Assembly: GCA_018806985.1 (NCBI GenBank)
Contig: JADANN010000139.1
Location: 310,001 to 374,000, forward strand
Direction: 5' to 3'
DNA from: Angiostrongylus vasorum
Taxonomy: Eukaryota > Nematoda > Chromadorea > Rhabditida > Metastrongylidae
Length of the DNA stretch: 64,000 bases
Shown: in pieces, positions 24,101 through 30,335 of the stretch
Layout: every line of letters starts with the position of its first letter
Position numbering within the stretch: the first letter of the stretch is position 1
Made by a program: the position numbers and the translations under genes
Notes under the pieces: model-generated
The model's database searches: none
The model's input: the letters and a program-made list of their open reading frames with translations, nothing else
Told to the model about the DNA's origin: nothing

Positions 24101-26119
24101 TATTTCAAACCATCGTGGACCGTTGACTCGGATCATGGGATCTGATGAAGAGGAGGGCATCGAAAGATTAGCCGAGTAAAATTTATTTGTCATCTTCGTG
24201 TAAGCTCAATAGTTTAGATATATGCTACTCGTACCTTTCCAACGGCTTACCGCCTCATTGTGGCTGAGAGGTGTGCCTGGTTGTCGGGCTGCGGTGTACA
24301 GCAGAGGCATTCATCTCCTTGGCAGGGTCTTCCAGGTTGAAAAGGAAACCGGTGTTTCCATCAGGAAGCCTAGCTAAGAGTAAACCAATACCAGGATCCA
24401 CCACCGCCGTGGTATCAAAGTCGCATGGTGGCAAATCTTCCTTTGATCCACAAGGGCAGCGGCTACCTGTAGTGGTGAGCATCTGGGGCATACTTTGGCC
24501 ATGCTGACCTCGGGATTCCAAGGAACCACAATGGTTTGACCAGCAAATCTCCGAAAAATGGAGATTATGCTGGGGCCTTCACAATCAGTGACGAGACTCA
24601 AGCACCAAGAAAGTAGGTTATTCGTACAGTTTCCAGCACAGGTTGCTTCGAAAAATTAAACATAAAGCTAAAAGGATAAGCTTCTTGGCGTTGGCCAATC
24701 CCTGAGGGATGCACCATGCATGCGACTTCATTAAGCATCGTTGGAGGTGATTAAATGCATATCTGGCCTTTATAATGACTCGCAGTTGCTACTGATATAT
24801 CGATCCAGTTCTGCTGTCCTCCCAGCCAAGTCTGGTATAAGTTTTCCGACGCCGGAGGCATAGAGGGCTTGGTGAGGTACGGGCTCGAGGATCGATCCCA
24901 TGCACGCGTGGCAGGGCGCCTCCGACAAAAAAATGAAACATAGGGAAGTAGAATTCAGTGGTCAATTTTTTTTGCTAGAAATGTAAAAAGCGTCGTAGAT
25001 GACGTTCAGAGTTGATGCCACTTTCTCATAATAATAGAAAACACTGAAGGAGATATGAAGATATTTGGATGACAGGATTAAAGGTGAAAACAACTCGGTT
25101 ATACCAGCGCTCATTTCCAAAGAGTGATATATTTAAAGTGGGAAAAAAAAACTTAAGAAAAAACAATGAGAAAGAACAGTTCAAGTGAAGAGAAGGGCAC
25201 CAATTGGAAAAAAATAATTCCAAGTCACGTGCAGTCGTCTGACTGGTAGAAAAAAAAGGAGAAAAAAACAGGGGTGAATTCATTTCACTTCTTAGTAGTT
25301 GATGGTGTGGATTTTATCCCTCCCTCCCTTCCTACTCTCATAAAAAGTAGAATTCAGAGAATCCGTAATGACCATGGAAAGATTGTAGAAAAAATATGCC
25401 AAAACAATAAAAAATCTTCTCGAAAGATTTCAAAACAGTGGAGAATTTAGGAGAACCATTGGCCACAACTCTCGAGATTTCGATTCTAACCGAAGGAGCA
25501 TGACTCACATAGCATCCTAGCCAGCATCAATGTGTGGAATTCATCCAACGGCAATATCTCCCAGTATGTCATAAATTGTTTGCGTTGAGTTCTATTTATT
25601 GTATTGCATTCATTGTCGTTCCGCGGTTTACCGTCTGCGACGTACAACACAAGGTTCATTTTCTCAAAAGGATTCCCGAACTTAAAAAAGAATTCGACAT
25701 TCCCACTTTGAAGTCGAAATATAAGTAACTCAGTCCTAACAATCACTTCATCATCGCGACAACGTTATCCACTGATGATGACCAGGGAAATCACTAGTAG
25801 AGTTTTCGGGATTCCATGGAGATAAAATCTGTCCCAGTAAGGAATTTTTTGTCAACACAAATTGTACTACAGATTGTACGATTCCACGGGTTCAGTGAAC
25901 CGGAGCTGCAGTTATTTAACTACTCAATACATGTAAATGTCTAGAAAACACGTCTTCACTAACCCTAGCCATTTCGTCCCATCTGTGTAGTTGACCGCAA
26001 ATGATCTTTGCCGACTCGGTAGGAGCTGAAGCACACGGATCGCATTCCACTTTGGCGTTATTCACCACGGCCACCACCTTCATCAGCAGTGACGAGGCCA
26101 AAATGCTGGTTAGCAGCAT
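2976..26119 (-). CDS. Tyrosinase-like copper oxidase with C-terminal ShKT domains (split gene, about 16 exons)
   Basis: Type-3 copper phenol oxidase of the nematode tyrosinase family, expected to oxidise phenols in the secretory pathway or outside the cell, for example in cuticle or eggshell cross-linking; that role is family knowledge, not visible here. Fourteen exons join in phase to about 530 codons, and terminal exons bring it to about 610, close to the usual length of the family. Order: signal peptide (about residues 1-20), Cys-rich segment, CuA region with His151, His161 and His170 ([15 protein letters not shown]), LPYWDS at about 190, CuB with His292, His296 and the HH pair 318-319 ([11 protein letters not shown]), the [20 protein letters not shown] block, a Cys-rich C-terminal region, then three ShKT domains. 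All metal-binding histidines are present. Introns hold mariner, SINE-like and foldback elements. The final join is unsettled. Confidence 0.93.
3280..3303 (-). CDS. Possible 8-codon linker exon before the last ShKT exon
   Basis: Sits between a TTGTTTAG acceptor and a perfect ACGG|GTAAGTG donor. Read in phase 1 it gives VLTNNPT and joins in phase to the PTTTQKPKE linker of the next exon. Exon 14 as drawn ends in phase 2, so another donor or a missing exon is needed. Tentative. Confidence 0.35.
3340..3660 (-). repeat. Family B copy in a tyrosinase intron
   Basis: Minus strand AACTGGTACCAGCCTTATTT, CAACATTCATAAAGAAGGCA and GTACTAGGATCC follow the family order. Confidence 0.6.
3911..4028 (-). CDS. 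Tyrosinase exon 14 (ShKT domain 2)
   Basis: Acceptor TTTCTTAG|AC completes a split Asp codon. It encodes [17 protein letters not shown], then [10 protein letters not shown], a canonical ShKT module. The 3' end is placed at ACTAG|GTTTCA, a plausible donor in phase 2. The frame stays open beyond it to a stop at 3817, so this could instead be a last exon. Confidence 0.85.
4100..4630. other. Tyrosinase intron without further features
   Basis: Between ShKT exons 13 and 14. Short open frames on both strands overlap each other and have no splice context. Confidence 0.5.
4634..4769 (-). CDS. Tyrosinase exon 13 (ShKT domain 1)
   Basis: Acceptor ATTTCAG|GAA in phase 0, donor GACG|GTTAGT in phase 1, 136 bases. 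It encodes [19 protein letters not shown], then [10 protein letters not shown], a ShK toxin-like cysteine module used in many nematode secreted proteins as an extracellular interaction domain. It has one cysteine more than the usual six. Confidence 0.9.
6052..6270 (-). repeat. Family A tRNA-derived SINE copy
   Basis: Starts (minus orientation) at a TAAAAAGGATAGAGCTCTCG tail and ends at the tRNA-like head, complement of TGGCGCAGTGGTTAGAGGTG. Shortened inside. In the tyrosinase intron between exons 12 and 13. Confidence 0.7.
7225..7363 (-). CDS. Tyrosinase exon 12 (Cys-rich C-terminal region)
   Basis: Acceptor CTTGAG|G, donor GCTTCG|GTAAGC, 139 bases. It reads [20 protein letters not shown], then [20 protein letters not shown] and RCTAS. 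The spaced cysteines match the region after the copper domain and before the ShKT repeats. Confidence 0.93.
7460..7493. other. Perfect 12-bp inverted repeat
   Basis: GCGGACGAGTTT and AAACTCGTCCGC flank a 10-base loop inside a tyrosinase intron. Pairing may extend weakly outwards (GTTAT / ATAC). No known RNA family recognised. Confidence 0.6.
7730..7825 (-). CDS. Tyrosinase exon 11
   Basis: Acceptor TTTTTTAG|A, donor ATCAAA|GTATTA, 96 bases. It reads [20 protein letters not shown] and then [11 protein letters not shown], a highly conserved nematode tyrosinase block. The leading base completes the Arg codon from exon 10. Confidence 0.95.
8532..8632 (-). CDS. Tyrosinase exon 10, followed by a GC donor
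   Basis: Acceptor CTTTTAG|ACT, phase 0. It reads [16 protein letters not shown], then [16 protein letters not shown], the conserved RExxYPPDxxxC...HF...M.PF block. To reach the next exon in phase the donor must be ATGAG|GCAAGT, a GC donor in strong consensus context. The nearby GT at TTG|GTAAAA would leave the wrong phase. Confidence 0.88.
9530..9952 (+). repeat. Family E repeat, near full length
   Basis: CATTGCGGCTGGGAGGTGTT, GATCCGTAAGGGCTGCGACT, TGGCCAGGCTGACCTCGGGA, end GACGGGTCATCCAAGTATTC. The minus strand has an open frame with [20 protein letters not shown] also found in the copy at 24.2 kb. Confidence 0.8.
10390..10560 (-). CDS. Tyrosinase exon 9 (CuB copper site)
   Basis: Acceptor AATTGCAG|GGG, donor CGACAG|GTTAGT, 57 codons in phase 0. 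It starts [19 protein letters not shown] and continues [25 protein letters not shown] and EQWRQQRQ. The THGNVH and FLHH motifs supply the CuB ligands. This is the most diagnostic exon of the gene. Confidence 0.97.
11183..11540. repeat. Family C head-to-head foldback
   Basis: Two inverted tRNA-like units meet near 11372 (CAATCAACAGGTGATTG). The outer parts carry AACTCCGAACCGCAGGTGTC and its complement. In tyrosinase intron 8. Confidence 0.8.
11674..11796 (-). CDS. Tyrosinase exon 8
   Basis: Acceptor CTTTTCAG|GGG, donor AGAAAG|GTATAG, exactly 41 codons in phase 0. It reads [13 protein letters not shown], then [11 protein letters not shown], the VLAFTAPQ-like segment that precedes CuB. Another family C foldback follows in the next intron. 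Confidence 0.9.
12086..12350 (+). repeat. Family A SINE copy
   Basis: Head TGTAGCCTAATGGTTAGAGG with a B box in GTTGGTTCGATCCCG, then the shared core (AATTGGTGCCAAATTTGTCT) and the ATGCATTCAATCACCT block. In tyrosinase intron 7. Confidence 0.75.
12460..12535 (-). CDS. Tyrosinase exon 7
   Basis: Acceptor GTTGCAG|A completes the split Ser codon from exon 6; donor CTTGAG|GTAGAC, phase 0; 76 bases. It ends [15 protein letters not shown], matching the GPFxxW region between CuA and CuB. A family C foldback lies about 110 bp upstream. Confidence 0.88.
12640..13005. repeat. Family C head-to-head foldback
   Basis: Arms CTCCGGACCGCAGGTGTC / GACACCTGCGGTCCGGAG about 150 bp long, each with GGTGGTGAACGCGTTA and GCGTTCGTTCCCC (decayed A and B boxes). 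In tyrosinase intron 6. Confidence 0.82.
13835..13885 (-). repeat. Family D fragment, decayed
   Basis: On the minus strand GGGCTCTAAGGGAATAGAAA, then CCGCTGAAACGTCAGGCAGT, shows the order of the family D core with a mutated catalytic box. Confidence 0.35.
14196..14338 (+). CDS. SH3-like exon antisense within tyrosinase intron 6
   Basis: Open for 47 codons between acceptor ATGTCACAG|TA and donor TTTTCAG|GTAGG. The translation [20 protein letters not shown], then [13 protein letters not shown], follows the SH3 pattern: a hydrophobic strand, an acidic loop, a Trp-Tyr-x-Ala strand and an SNY motif near the end. No flanking exons on this strand were recognised, so it may be a relic of a signalling adaptor or kinase gene. 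Confidence 0.4.
14735..15325. repeat. Family C foldback split by other sequence
   Basis: Left arm to about 14870, right arm 15040-15325 with TGTTCGATCCCCACAGC (good B box), and an outer end GCAGTAAGTAAAAAGTGATT that occurs twice (15000 and 15309). Confidence 0.65.
16244..16325 (+). ncRNA. Family D copy with hammerhead motif
   Basis: GTCGGCT, CTGATGA (16252), stem II GACG-AAAA-CGTC, GAAAC, GTT, then AGTCAAATAAAACTG and the family tail TCAACCTCGTGTAAGCTCAT. Stem I keeps four pairs; the consensus AGCCGA would give six. In tyrosinase intron 6. Confidence 0.55.
16541..16645 (-). CDS. Tyrosinase exon 6
   Basis: Acceptor GTTATAG|G, donor TTCTC|GTAGGT in phase 2, 105 bases. It reads [20 protein letters not shown] and on to PADSVMFS, the conserved DPxLxLPYWDS block after CuA. 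A split Arg codon joins it to exon 5. Confidence 0.93.
16855..17230. repeat. Family C head-to-head foldback
   Basis: Arms ACTCCGGACCGCAGGTGTTT and complement; centre GTTACCGGGACTGATCTGGG. The left unit starts with the conserved end GGCAGGTTATTACGCGAAAT. Confidence 0.82.
17495..17845 (+). repeat. Family B copy, well preserved
   Basis: B box CTGGTTCGATCGACACC, core GGGTTGGGAAATCGCTACCG then GACTTGTCTAGGG, followed by the B-specific part CGATGTTCAAGATGAAAGGA and AAGTGCTGGGATCCGCAGG. Shows the A-like core followed by a B 3' region. Confidence 0.8.
18025..18110 (+). repeat. Family D copy, degenerate hammerhead
   Basis: CAGCTCTAAGGAGGGCGAAG, then ACGTCGAGACGTTAGCCGAA and the family tail with AATCTTGTGTTAGCTTAATA. 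The catalytic box and the GAAA are mutated. Confidence 0.5.
18602..18708 (-). CDS. Tyrosinase exon 5 (CuA copper site)
   Basis: Acceptor TTCATTCAG|AAC in phase 0, donor AAAAAG|GTCAGA in phase 2, 107 bases. It begins [11 protein letters not shown] and contains [18 protein letters not shown]. These supply the three CuA histidines (about residues 151, 161 and 170). The SINE-like copy at 18866-19132 lies in the intron just upstream. Confidence 0.95.
18866..19132 (+). repeat. Family A SINE copy, 5' truncated, with an internal insertion
   Basis: Core CACCAAGCCTTCCATCTCTC to a GAGCTTTATC tail. A foreign segment, AATAAAACATGGTTTCTTTG and a few more bases, interrupts it at 18996; the same segment recurs at 19317. 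Confidence 0.75.
19670..19885 (-). repeat. Family A SINE copy with an internal deletion
   Basis: Tail AAAAAGATAAAGCTCTCGCC, then about 60 bp of the 3' region are missing before TTTACAGTGACACGCGGTGG. Head preserved (complement of TGGCGCAGTGCTCAGAGGCG). In tyrosinase intron 4. Confidence 0.75.
20142..20211 (-). CDS. Tyrosinase exon 4
   Basis: Acceptor AATTTTAG|G, donor AAGCAG|GTCAGT, 70 bases. It reads [18 protein letters not shown] and onward to MLKQ, a hallmark helix of nematode tyrosinases just before the CuA site. A split Arg codon joins it to exon 3 in phase. Confidence 0.93.
20336..20399 (-). CDS. Tyrosinase exon 3
   Basis: Acceptor TTTCTAG|GC and donor CTTAG|GTTCG, 64 bases. It reads [20 protein letters not shown] after a split Gly codon, the conserved NGxCxLxNG block. 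A family C repeat begins about 55 bp upstream of the acceptor. Confidence 0.9.
20455..20650 (+). repeat. Family C single unit
   Basis: GTGTGGTGGTGAACGCGTCA, ATGTTCGATCCCCACAGC (B box), CGGAGTTTTGCAAATATCTC and the end GACGGCAGCAAATAAAAAAA. In tyrosinase intron 2, just upstream of exon 3. Confidence 0.75.
20650..21845. other. Unique-looking intron sequence
   Basis: Tyrosinase intron 2 outside the mariner and family C copies. No coding, RNA or repeat signal seen. Confidence 0.5.
22030..22485 (+). pseudogene. Mariner transposase N-terminal remnant
   Basis: Encodes the paired HTH region up to [19 protein letters not shown], then loses frame near ACTACGAGAAC. The shifted frame continues with [13 protein letters not shown] and [13 protein letters not shown] sequence. 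No functional transposase can be made. Confidence 0.85.
22665..22941 (-). repeat. Family A SINE inserted in the mariner, with 15-bp target-site duplication
   Basis: Full-length copy from tail (AGGATAAAGCTCTTGCCG) to head. Flanked by GACCGGCATTAATAA (22650-22664) and GACCGGCATTAGTAA (22942-22956), one mismatch. It splits the mariner reading frame, which proves the unit moved as a block after the mariner arrived. Confidence 0.9.
22943..23247 (+). pseudogene. Mariner transposase C-terminal remnant
   Basis: After the inserted element the frame resumes with [20 protein letters not shown], hits stops, and continues with [20 protein letters not shown] to the C-terminus. It carries the second and third residues of the D,D34D triad. 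Confidence 0.8.
23375..23455 (-). repeat. tRNA-like SINE head fragment
   Basis: Minus strand GTCAGCGTAGTGGGTGGAGG and CGTTGGTTCAAGGCCCACC resemble A and B boxes. It does not fold as a functional tRNA. Confidence 0.45.
23487..23616 (-). CDS. Tyrosinase exon 2
   Basis: Acceptor TTTGTAG|GAG in phase 0, donor CGAG|GTGGTT in phase 1, 43 codons plus one base. It has an Ala/Pro-rich linker followed by [14 protein letters not shown], the Cys-rich block before the copper domain. The exon begins only 143 bp beyond the right end of the mariner element that sits in the next intron. Confidence 0.88.
24130..24215 (+). repeat. Family D copy, degenerate hammerhead
   Basis: Keeps CTGATGAAGAGGAGGGC, ATCGAAAGATTAGCCGAGTA and the tail TCTTCGTGTAAGCTCAATAG. 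The stem II hairpin is broken. A family E repeat starts immediately after it. Confidence 0.5.
24235..24600 (+). repeat. Family E repeat
   Basis: Same order as the 9.5 kb copy. Minus-strand frame [20 protein letters not shown], then [18 protein letters not shown]. Confidence 0.8.
24669..24926 (-). repeat. Family A SINE copy
   Basis: From AAAAGGATAAGCTTCTTGGC to the head region at GGCAGGGCGCCTCCGAC, slightly 5' truncated. AAACATA occurs on both flanks and may be a short duplication. Confidence 0.75.
25964..26119 (-). CDS. Tyrosinase exon 1 (signal peptide)
   Basis: Starts with ATG, 52 codons, ending in phase 0 at a GCTAGG|GTTAGT donor. Residues 1-20 form a hydrophobic secretion signal ([18 protein letters not shown]). 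The next part holds CDPCASAP and ends LHRWDEMAR, matching the conserved Cys plus WDxNAR-like segment at the mature N-terminus of nematode tyrosinases. This ATG was chosen because it is preceded by TTTCAG and followed directly by the signal peptide. Confidence 0.88.
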
Positions 26120-26125
26120 TTTGAA

Positions 26126-26136
26126 CTGAAAGTTTT
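26126..26136 (-). promoter_or_regulatory. Probable trans-splice (SL) acceptor of the tyrosinase mRNA
   Basis: On the minus strand AACTTTCAG stands six bases before the tyrosinase ATG. A strong TTTCAG this close to a start codon is typical of spliced-leader addition in nematodes. It could instead be the acceptor of a cis-intron in the 5' UTR. Confidence 0.55.
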
Positions 26137-26412
26137 ACAAAAATCAAAACGGGTACGGTACTGCTTTCTCTAACGGCGGATGATAAATGATGATAAGGGT
26201 CACGATTAACAGAAACGAGAAATACTTGTCTAGGAGTTGCGCAAAAAAAAGAAAACAAAATTGCTAAGAATGGATGCGATGCACGTGCGACAGAAATCAA
26301 GTGAAATTGAATGTATAAAGTATAGGACCCAATGATCGTCTAGTGATGAACACATTTCTTTCCTTACATGACCCGACATCACATGTCATGCTGGTGTCAG
26401 CACTTCATTAGC

Positions 26413-26544
26413 TCAATCCGTTTCTTCGTCTTCATTATCCGCCATGATTTTCATATCCTCCTGTAGCTTGGGCTCTTTCTTGAAGATCTCGGTTTTCTTC
26501 ATGAATGTGCTTAAGTGCTGCTGGAGTTGATTCTTCCTTAAATC
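26413..26544 (-). CDS. Terminal exon of an unidentified gene upstream of the tyrosinase
   Basis: Acceptor TACCCTAG|GAT in phase 0, then 43 codons and a TGA stop. The Lys-rich, coiled-coil-like sequence DLRKNQLQQHLSTFMKKTEI is followed by a very acidic tail, MADNEDEETD. The stop lies 287 bp upstream of the tyrosinase trans-splice site on the same strand, so an operon is possible. Earlier exons were not found, so a processed fragment is also possible. Confidence 0.45.
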   Translation of the reverse strand, partial: DLRKNQLQQHLSTFMKKTEIFKKEPKLQEDMKIMADNEDEETD

Positions 26545-27125
26545 CTAGGGTAATTCCACTATACTCTTATCTAGTGCTCGAGATCAGGAGTGATTGGCCT
26601 ATGTGATTGTGGTGGGTGGGGGGATTTTTTATCAGCAACTCTAAGAACTAATTTTTTTTGACTTCTGAGGGGATTTCGTGCCTGTCAGAATCCTGTAGCT
26701 TAGACCAACTAGCAACCTCGTGCGTATTATTAAACAGCACCATCAACCACTTTGCTTCTTGCGTCTTTTTTATGAACACATTTTGAATAAAACAACCGTT
26801 TAGGCTTTCGAATAGCCTTCAATTAGTCGGTAGAAAATTGGTTTAGCAAGAGTTTTTTCCATGAAATGTCTAGAAATCCGTGCCAGGGCACTCCCACTTG
26901 GCTGTCACCGCCAGCATTTGTCTGACCTTTGTGGGTTGCACGAAAGTTTGCGACCTTGGGAGTTAGTTCTTCTGTAATACGTCATCAATTCCCAGCGTTG
27001 TTTTTAGTCCTAACTGAGTTTTCGGATGGAAGTCTCAAACTATTTCTCACCACGAGCGACCATGCTTGAAGAAGAACCAACCCTCATTTTTTTGACACTC
27101 TCAGTTTCATATCCAGTATGTACAC
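26545..27125. other. No recognised feature
   Basis: Upstream of the terminal exon at 26413. Earlier exons of that gene were sought on the minus strand and not found. Confidence 0.4.

Positions 27126-27126
<1 letters not shown>

Positions 27127-27168
<42 letters not shown>
27127..27168. repeat. (TA)n microsatellite
   Basis: About 21 uninterrupted TA units. Confidence 0.95.
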
Positions 27169-27171
<3 letters not shown>

Positions 27172-27402
27172 CGTGAAAAGATAGATAAACAAGCACTATC
27201 TGAACTGTGGCGCTAGTTTCTTCAGAAGCCAAATTGAACGTGTGACACAGTTGGAAAACTTTGAAAAATAACTTCTGTGAGTAGATATGGATGCCAAATG
27301 AGTTGTTAAATAAAAGATGATATCTTCACTTGTAAAATCATGGCTCTATCAACTACTATAACTTCATTTATAACTAGAATTGTTGCTCTACCAGAAGTTG
27401 TG

Positions 27403-27610
27403 CGAAGTGTAGCATAGTAGCTAAAAAGAGCCCTACAATAGGAACATAGCCTTGGGTTCGATCCCGCCCCATAAGTTGGTCCTACATCCGAATAGAGTGA
27501 GTATAATGGTGCTGGACTTGCCTGGAAGGGTGAAAAGCGCTGGCTTGGTATATCGAAGTCCAGCTACGAGTGATTATGTAGACCATGTGTACATTCAGTC
27601 ACCTTTACGA
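27403..27610 (+). repeat. Family A SINE copy, diverged
   Basis: Recognisable B box (GGGTTCGATCCCG), a GACTTGCCTGG core and a TACATTCAGTCACCTTTACG block. A-box side weak. Confidence 0.5.
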
Positions 27611-28519
27611 TACTGTGAATACAGGCGAATACATAGGTCGTTCGTGAAGGATTGATCATAACCGAGTATTTCATCGCTTTATTGGAAAAACACGCGAAGC
27701 AGTGAATGATAAAAACGATAACATTGAAAAGTAGCCAAATGGCTAGTAGAAGTTTCATGATGTTATCGTAGAGGTGAACTAGTTGGGTGCACACCCAGCG
27801 CCTATGTAAAGGAATGCCCAAAAAAGTTTGCACTGTAATCGAAAAGAACAAAACTCGATTAATCGATCAAGTAACGACCAATCGATGAACATCTCTTCAG
27901 CTGAAAGAAGCTACAGTTAAGAAAGATTCCCATACATATCAAATGAAGCAGTCCAATTTTTTCTTTGCTTTGATTTCAAGGTAAGTTGTGGTCTTGCTTT
28001 TGGTACTTGCTGCGACGATAACCACTTCTTGTGTGTTTCGCACCTTCTGGTGCCACCTGCGATTCTGGTGATCTTCGACTGATTCGAGCAGACACTAGCA
28101 ATATCTCCATTCATTTCTGCCGATTTGATTCGAGTTTAAAAAAACCCATTTGTGCCCCGTTCGTTCGAAGTAGACGATGACGACTATATTTGTGTTAAAT
28201 CTTTTTTCCAGACAACATTGTGACATCTCTAGTTTGATGAAAGCTTGAGTTTCGACATTGAAAGGAAAGCCTGACCGCCTTCCATGTATAGCCCCTCACC
28301 CTATGCAAAATCTCGTGATCTTTCTGAGTTGTTCACCTTATACAAGATTGCTAGCTATGATTCGACTCGATGGTCCACAGTCGTTATTCTCGCGATGTGA
28401 GTCTTCGCAGTCACATCAAGTCGAATCCGAGTGAAGAATCGCACGACTGAAGTAACCCCCACTCGGCGTTACCTTTTTCTAGCAGATGATCGTTGGATTA
28501 AGAAATCACTGAAGCGTTA

Positions 28520-28791
28520 AAAAGGATAGAGCTCTCGGCGTTGATCAAACCTTCAGGGATGCGTCATGCATTCGACTTCATCAAGAATCGCTTGGAGGCG
28601 ACTGAATGCACATCTGGCCTTTTACAACGACTCGCGGTGGCCTACCGATATCGAGTCAGTGCTGCGATCCTACCAGACAAGTCTGGTACCAATTCGCCTA
28701 GTCCGGAGGAATGGAAGGGTTGGTGGGTCGTGGGCGCGGGGATCGATTTCACGTGTGTGTTGCAGGGCGTCTCCGACCACTGCGCCACACC
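28520..28791 (-). repeat. Family A SINE copy with 13-bp target-site duplication
   Basis: Full length, flanked by CACTGAAGCGTTA (28507-28519) and CACCGAAGCGTTA (28792-28804). It has inserted into a family D element. Confidence 0.85.
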
Positions 28792-28804
28792 CACCGAAGC
28801 GTTA

Positions 28805-28862
28805 GTTGAGTAACAAGATTTTTTTAACAATCTTGTACGAGCTGAACAATCAAAAAGGAACG
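28805..28862 (+). repeat. Family D 3' remnant beside a family A insertion
   Basis: The sequence from GCGTTAGTTGAGTAAC to CTTGTACGAGCTGAACAATC matches the family D tail after the hammerhead core. A family A element with target-site duplications has inserted at its 5' edge. Confidence 0.45.
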
Positions 28863-29354
28863 ATTATTCGAACAAGGTCATCTGAAAGTTGGTTTAAGAA
28901 AATCTCTTAATTGAAAACTTTTCGCTCTGTCGTCCGAGATGCGGAGCACACAAAATCAGTCCACTCTCTGTCCACTGTTTGACAGCTGTCCACCATTTGA
29001 CGACGCAAACCCTGTAGCCTTGTGGGTAAGCGAGCAGAGAGAAGACCCGGAAGCTTCTCGAATATTCCATCATTGGGAAAATTAGATTTCATGCCTTCGA
29101 TATCTCGGATAAAGTATTCTGAATTTTTGATCTCTACTCCATTAGTGATTTACATTGCACTCAATCATGTTAGCACTTTGGTGGTGTAAAATCGAATCAT
29201 CGAATCACCGATGATCGACGGTTTTCCGGCCATTCCCTCATCAATCCTTGATTTTAAAAGGACAGATGTAAATAGCATTGGAAAAATGGATGTATGGATT
29301 CTGGAAGAAATTTGGAGCAAATTCTATACTTCATGACACAAAACTTCCGAAATT

Positions 29355-29440
29355 CACACACACACACACCCACACACCCACACACCCACACACACCCACA
29401 CACACACACATACACACACACATCCACACATACACACACG
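29355..29440. repeat. (CA)n-rich microsatellite
   Basis: Imperfect CACACA and CCACACA units with a few AT interruptions. Confidence 0.95.
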
Positions 29441-29597
29441 CCGAAATACAAACATACGCATACAAACAAGATGCACACACACTGCATATACCTCCAAGGA
29501 ATCCACTTCAAAAATACATCAGCATGCGTATACCTGCGCACATAAATTGCGTATAAATGGGCAAATATATTTGTTTGATTATATACGCATGCTTCAC

Positions 29598-29646
29598 ATA
29601 AATATATATATATATATTTACATATTTGGAATGCATACGTATACGC

Positions 29647-29713
<67 letters not shown>

Positions 29714-29735
29714 GTTTATATATGTATATCTCAAA
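29598..29735. repeat. (TA)n-rich microsatellite left of the hammerhead foldback
   Basis: Two TA runs, the longer about 60 bases at 29650-29709. Confidence 0.95.
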
Positions 29736-29822
29736 AGCCGACCCTCCTCTAACTTCGGTATGACTAATCAATATGTAATCTTTCTTTGATAAGCTTGCAC
29801 GAGGTTGATATATGATTTTTTA

Positions 29823-29864
29823 TCCGGCTACCATTTCGACGGTTTCGTCTTCATCAGAGCCGAT
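29823..29864 (-). ncRNA. Hammerhead ribozyme motif (family D, left arm)
   Basis: Read on the minus strand: stem I 5' strand TCGGCT, CTGATGA, stem II GACG-AAAC-CGTC, then GAAAT, GGT and stem I 3' strand AGCCGG. Stem I forms six pairs. The triplet and the base after GAAA are mutated relative to the right arm, so this copy is probably inactive. Confidence 0.5.
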
Positions 29865-30056
29865 GATCCGAGTCAATGGTCCACGATTGTTCGTGTTCTC
29901 GAGGTGGCGTCTTCGTCGCGCATCGAACTGGATCTTCTTCAGTGGAGCATCTCTCTCGAATGAGCCATACTCACTCGGTGATTCCCATTCATACATGATG
30001 CTGGCTGTTGATAGTAGTGATTGTCCGGTGATAACAACTCGTTTTTCCGGACAATT

Positions 30057-30099
30057 ATCGACTCTGATGAAGACGAAACCGTCGAAACGTCTGTCGAAT
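30057..30099 (+). ncRNA. Hammerhead ribozyme motif (family D, right arm)
   Basis: Core CTGATGA at 30064, stem II GACG-AAAC-CGTC, then GAAAC and the cleavage-type triplet GTC at 30089. Stem I pairs TCGACT (30058-30063) with TGTCGA (30092-30097), five pairs plus a U-U next to the core. Stem III is almost absent, so activity would probably need a dimer. Such minimal hammerheads are known from terminal repeats of Penelope-like elements. Confidence 0.6.
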
Positions 30100-30149
30100 A
30101 AAGATCATATATCAACCTCGTATAAACTTACCAAAGAAAGATTGCATAT

Positions 30150-30335
30150 TTATGTGTATATATACACATGTGAATATATATGTATATATATATACATACA
30201 TATACATAGACATGTACACACATATACACACATGCGTATACGTACAGACATACATGTATATACGTGTAAATAGAGCTTTAGCTTCATATATATACATGTA
30301 TTTATATATATATATACATACATATATAAAGCTAA
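30150..30335. repeat. TA/CA-rich microsatellite right of the hammerhead foldback
   Basis: Imperfect TATATACACATG and ACATATATG units. With the left block it suggests that the foldback inserted into simple-sequence DNA. Confidence 0.9.

Larger units (their letters stand above)
29770..30150. mobile_element. Family D foldback element bounded by inverted hammerhead motifs
   Basis: Arms of about 95-110 bp are inverted copies: AATATGTAATCTTTCTTTG on the left against its complement at 30132-30150, then AAGCTTGCACGAGGTTGATA on the left and the matching end on the right. Each arm carries a hammerhead-like core with CTGATGA, a hairpin and GAAA. The 190-bp centre is unrelated. TA-rich microsatellites flank both sides. 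Confidence 0.75.

Noticed and set aside
28907..29092. 61-codon minus-strand open frame
   Set aside because: Reads like protein, but lacks splice context or a recognised domain, and may be chance.
29812..30273. 153-codon plus-strand open frame
   Set aside because: It spans the hammerhead foldback and the adjoining TA/CA microsatellite; the C-terminal half is microsatellite translation.
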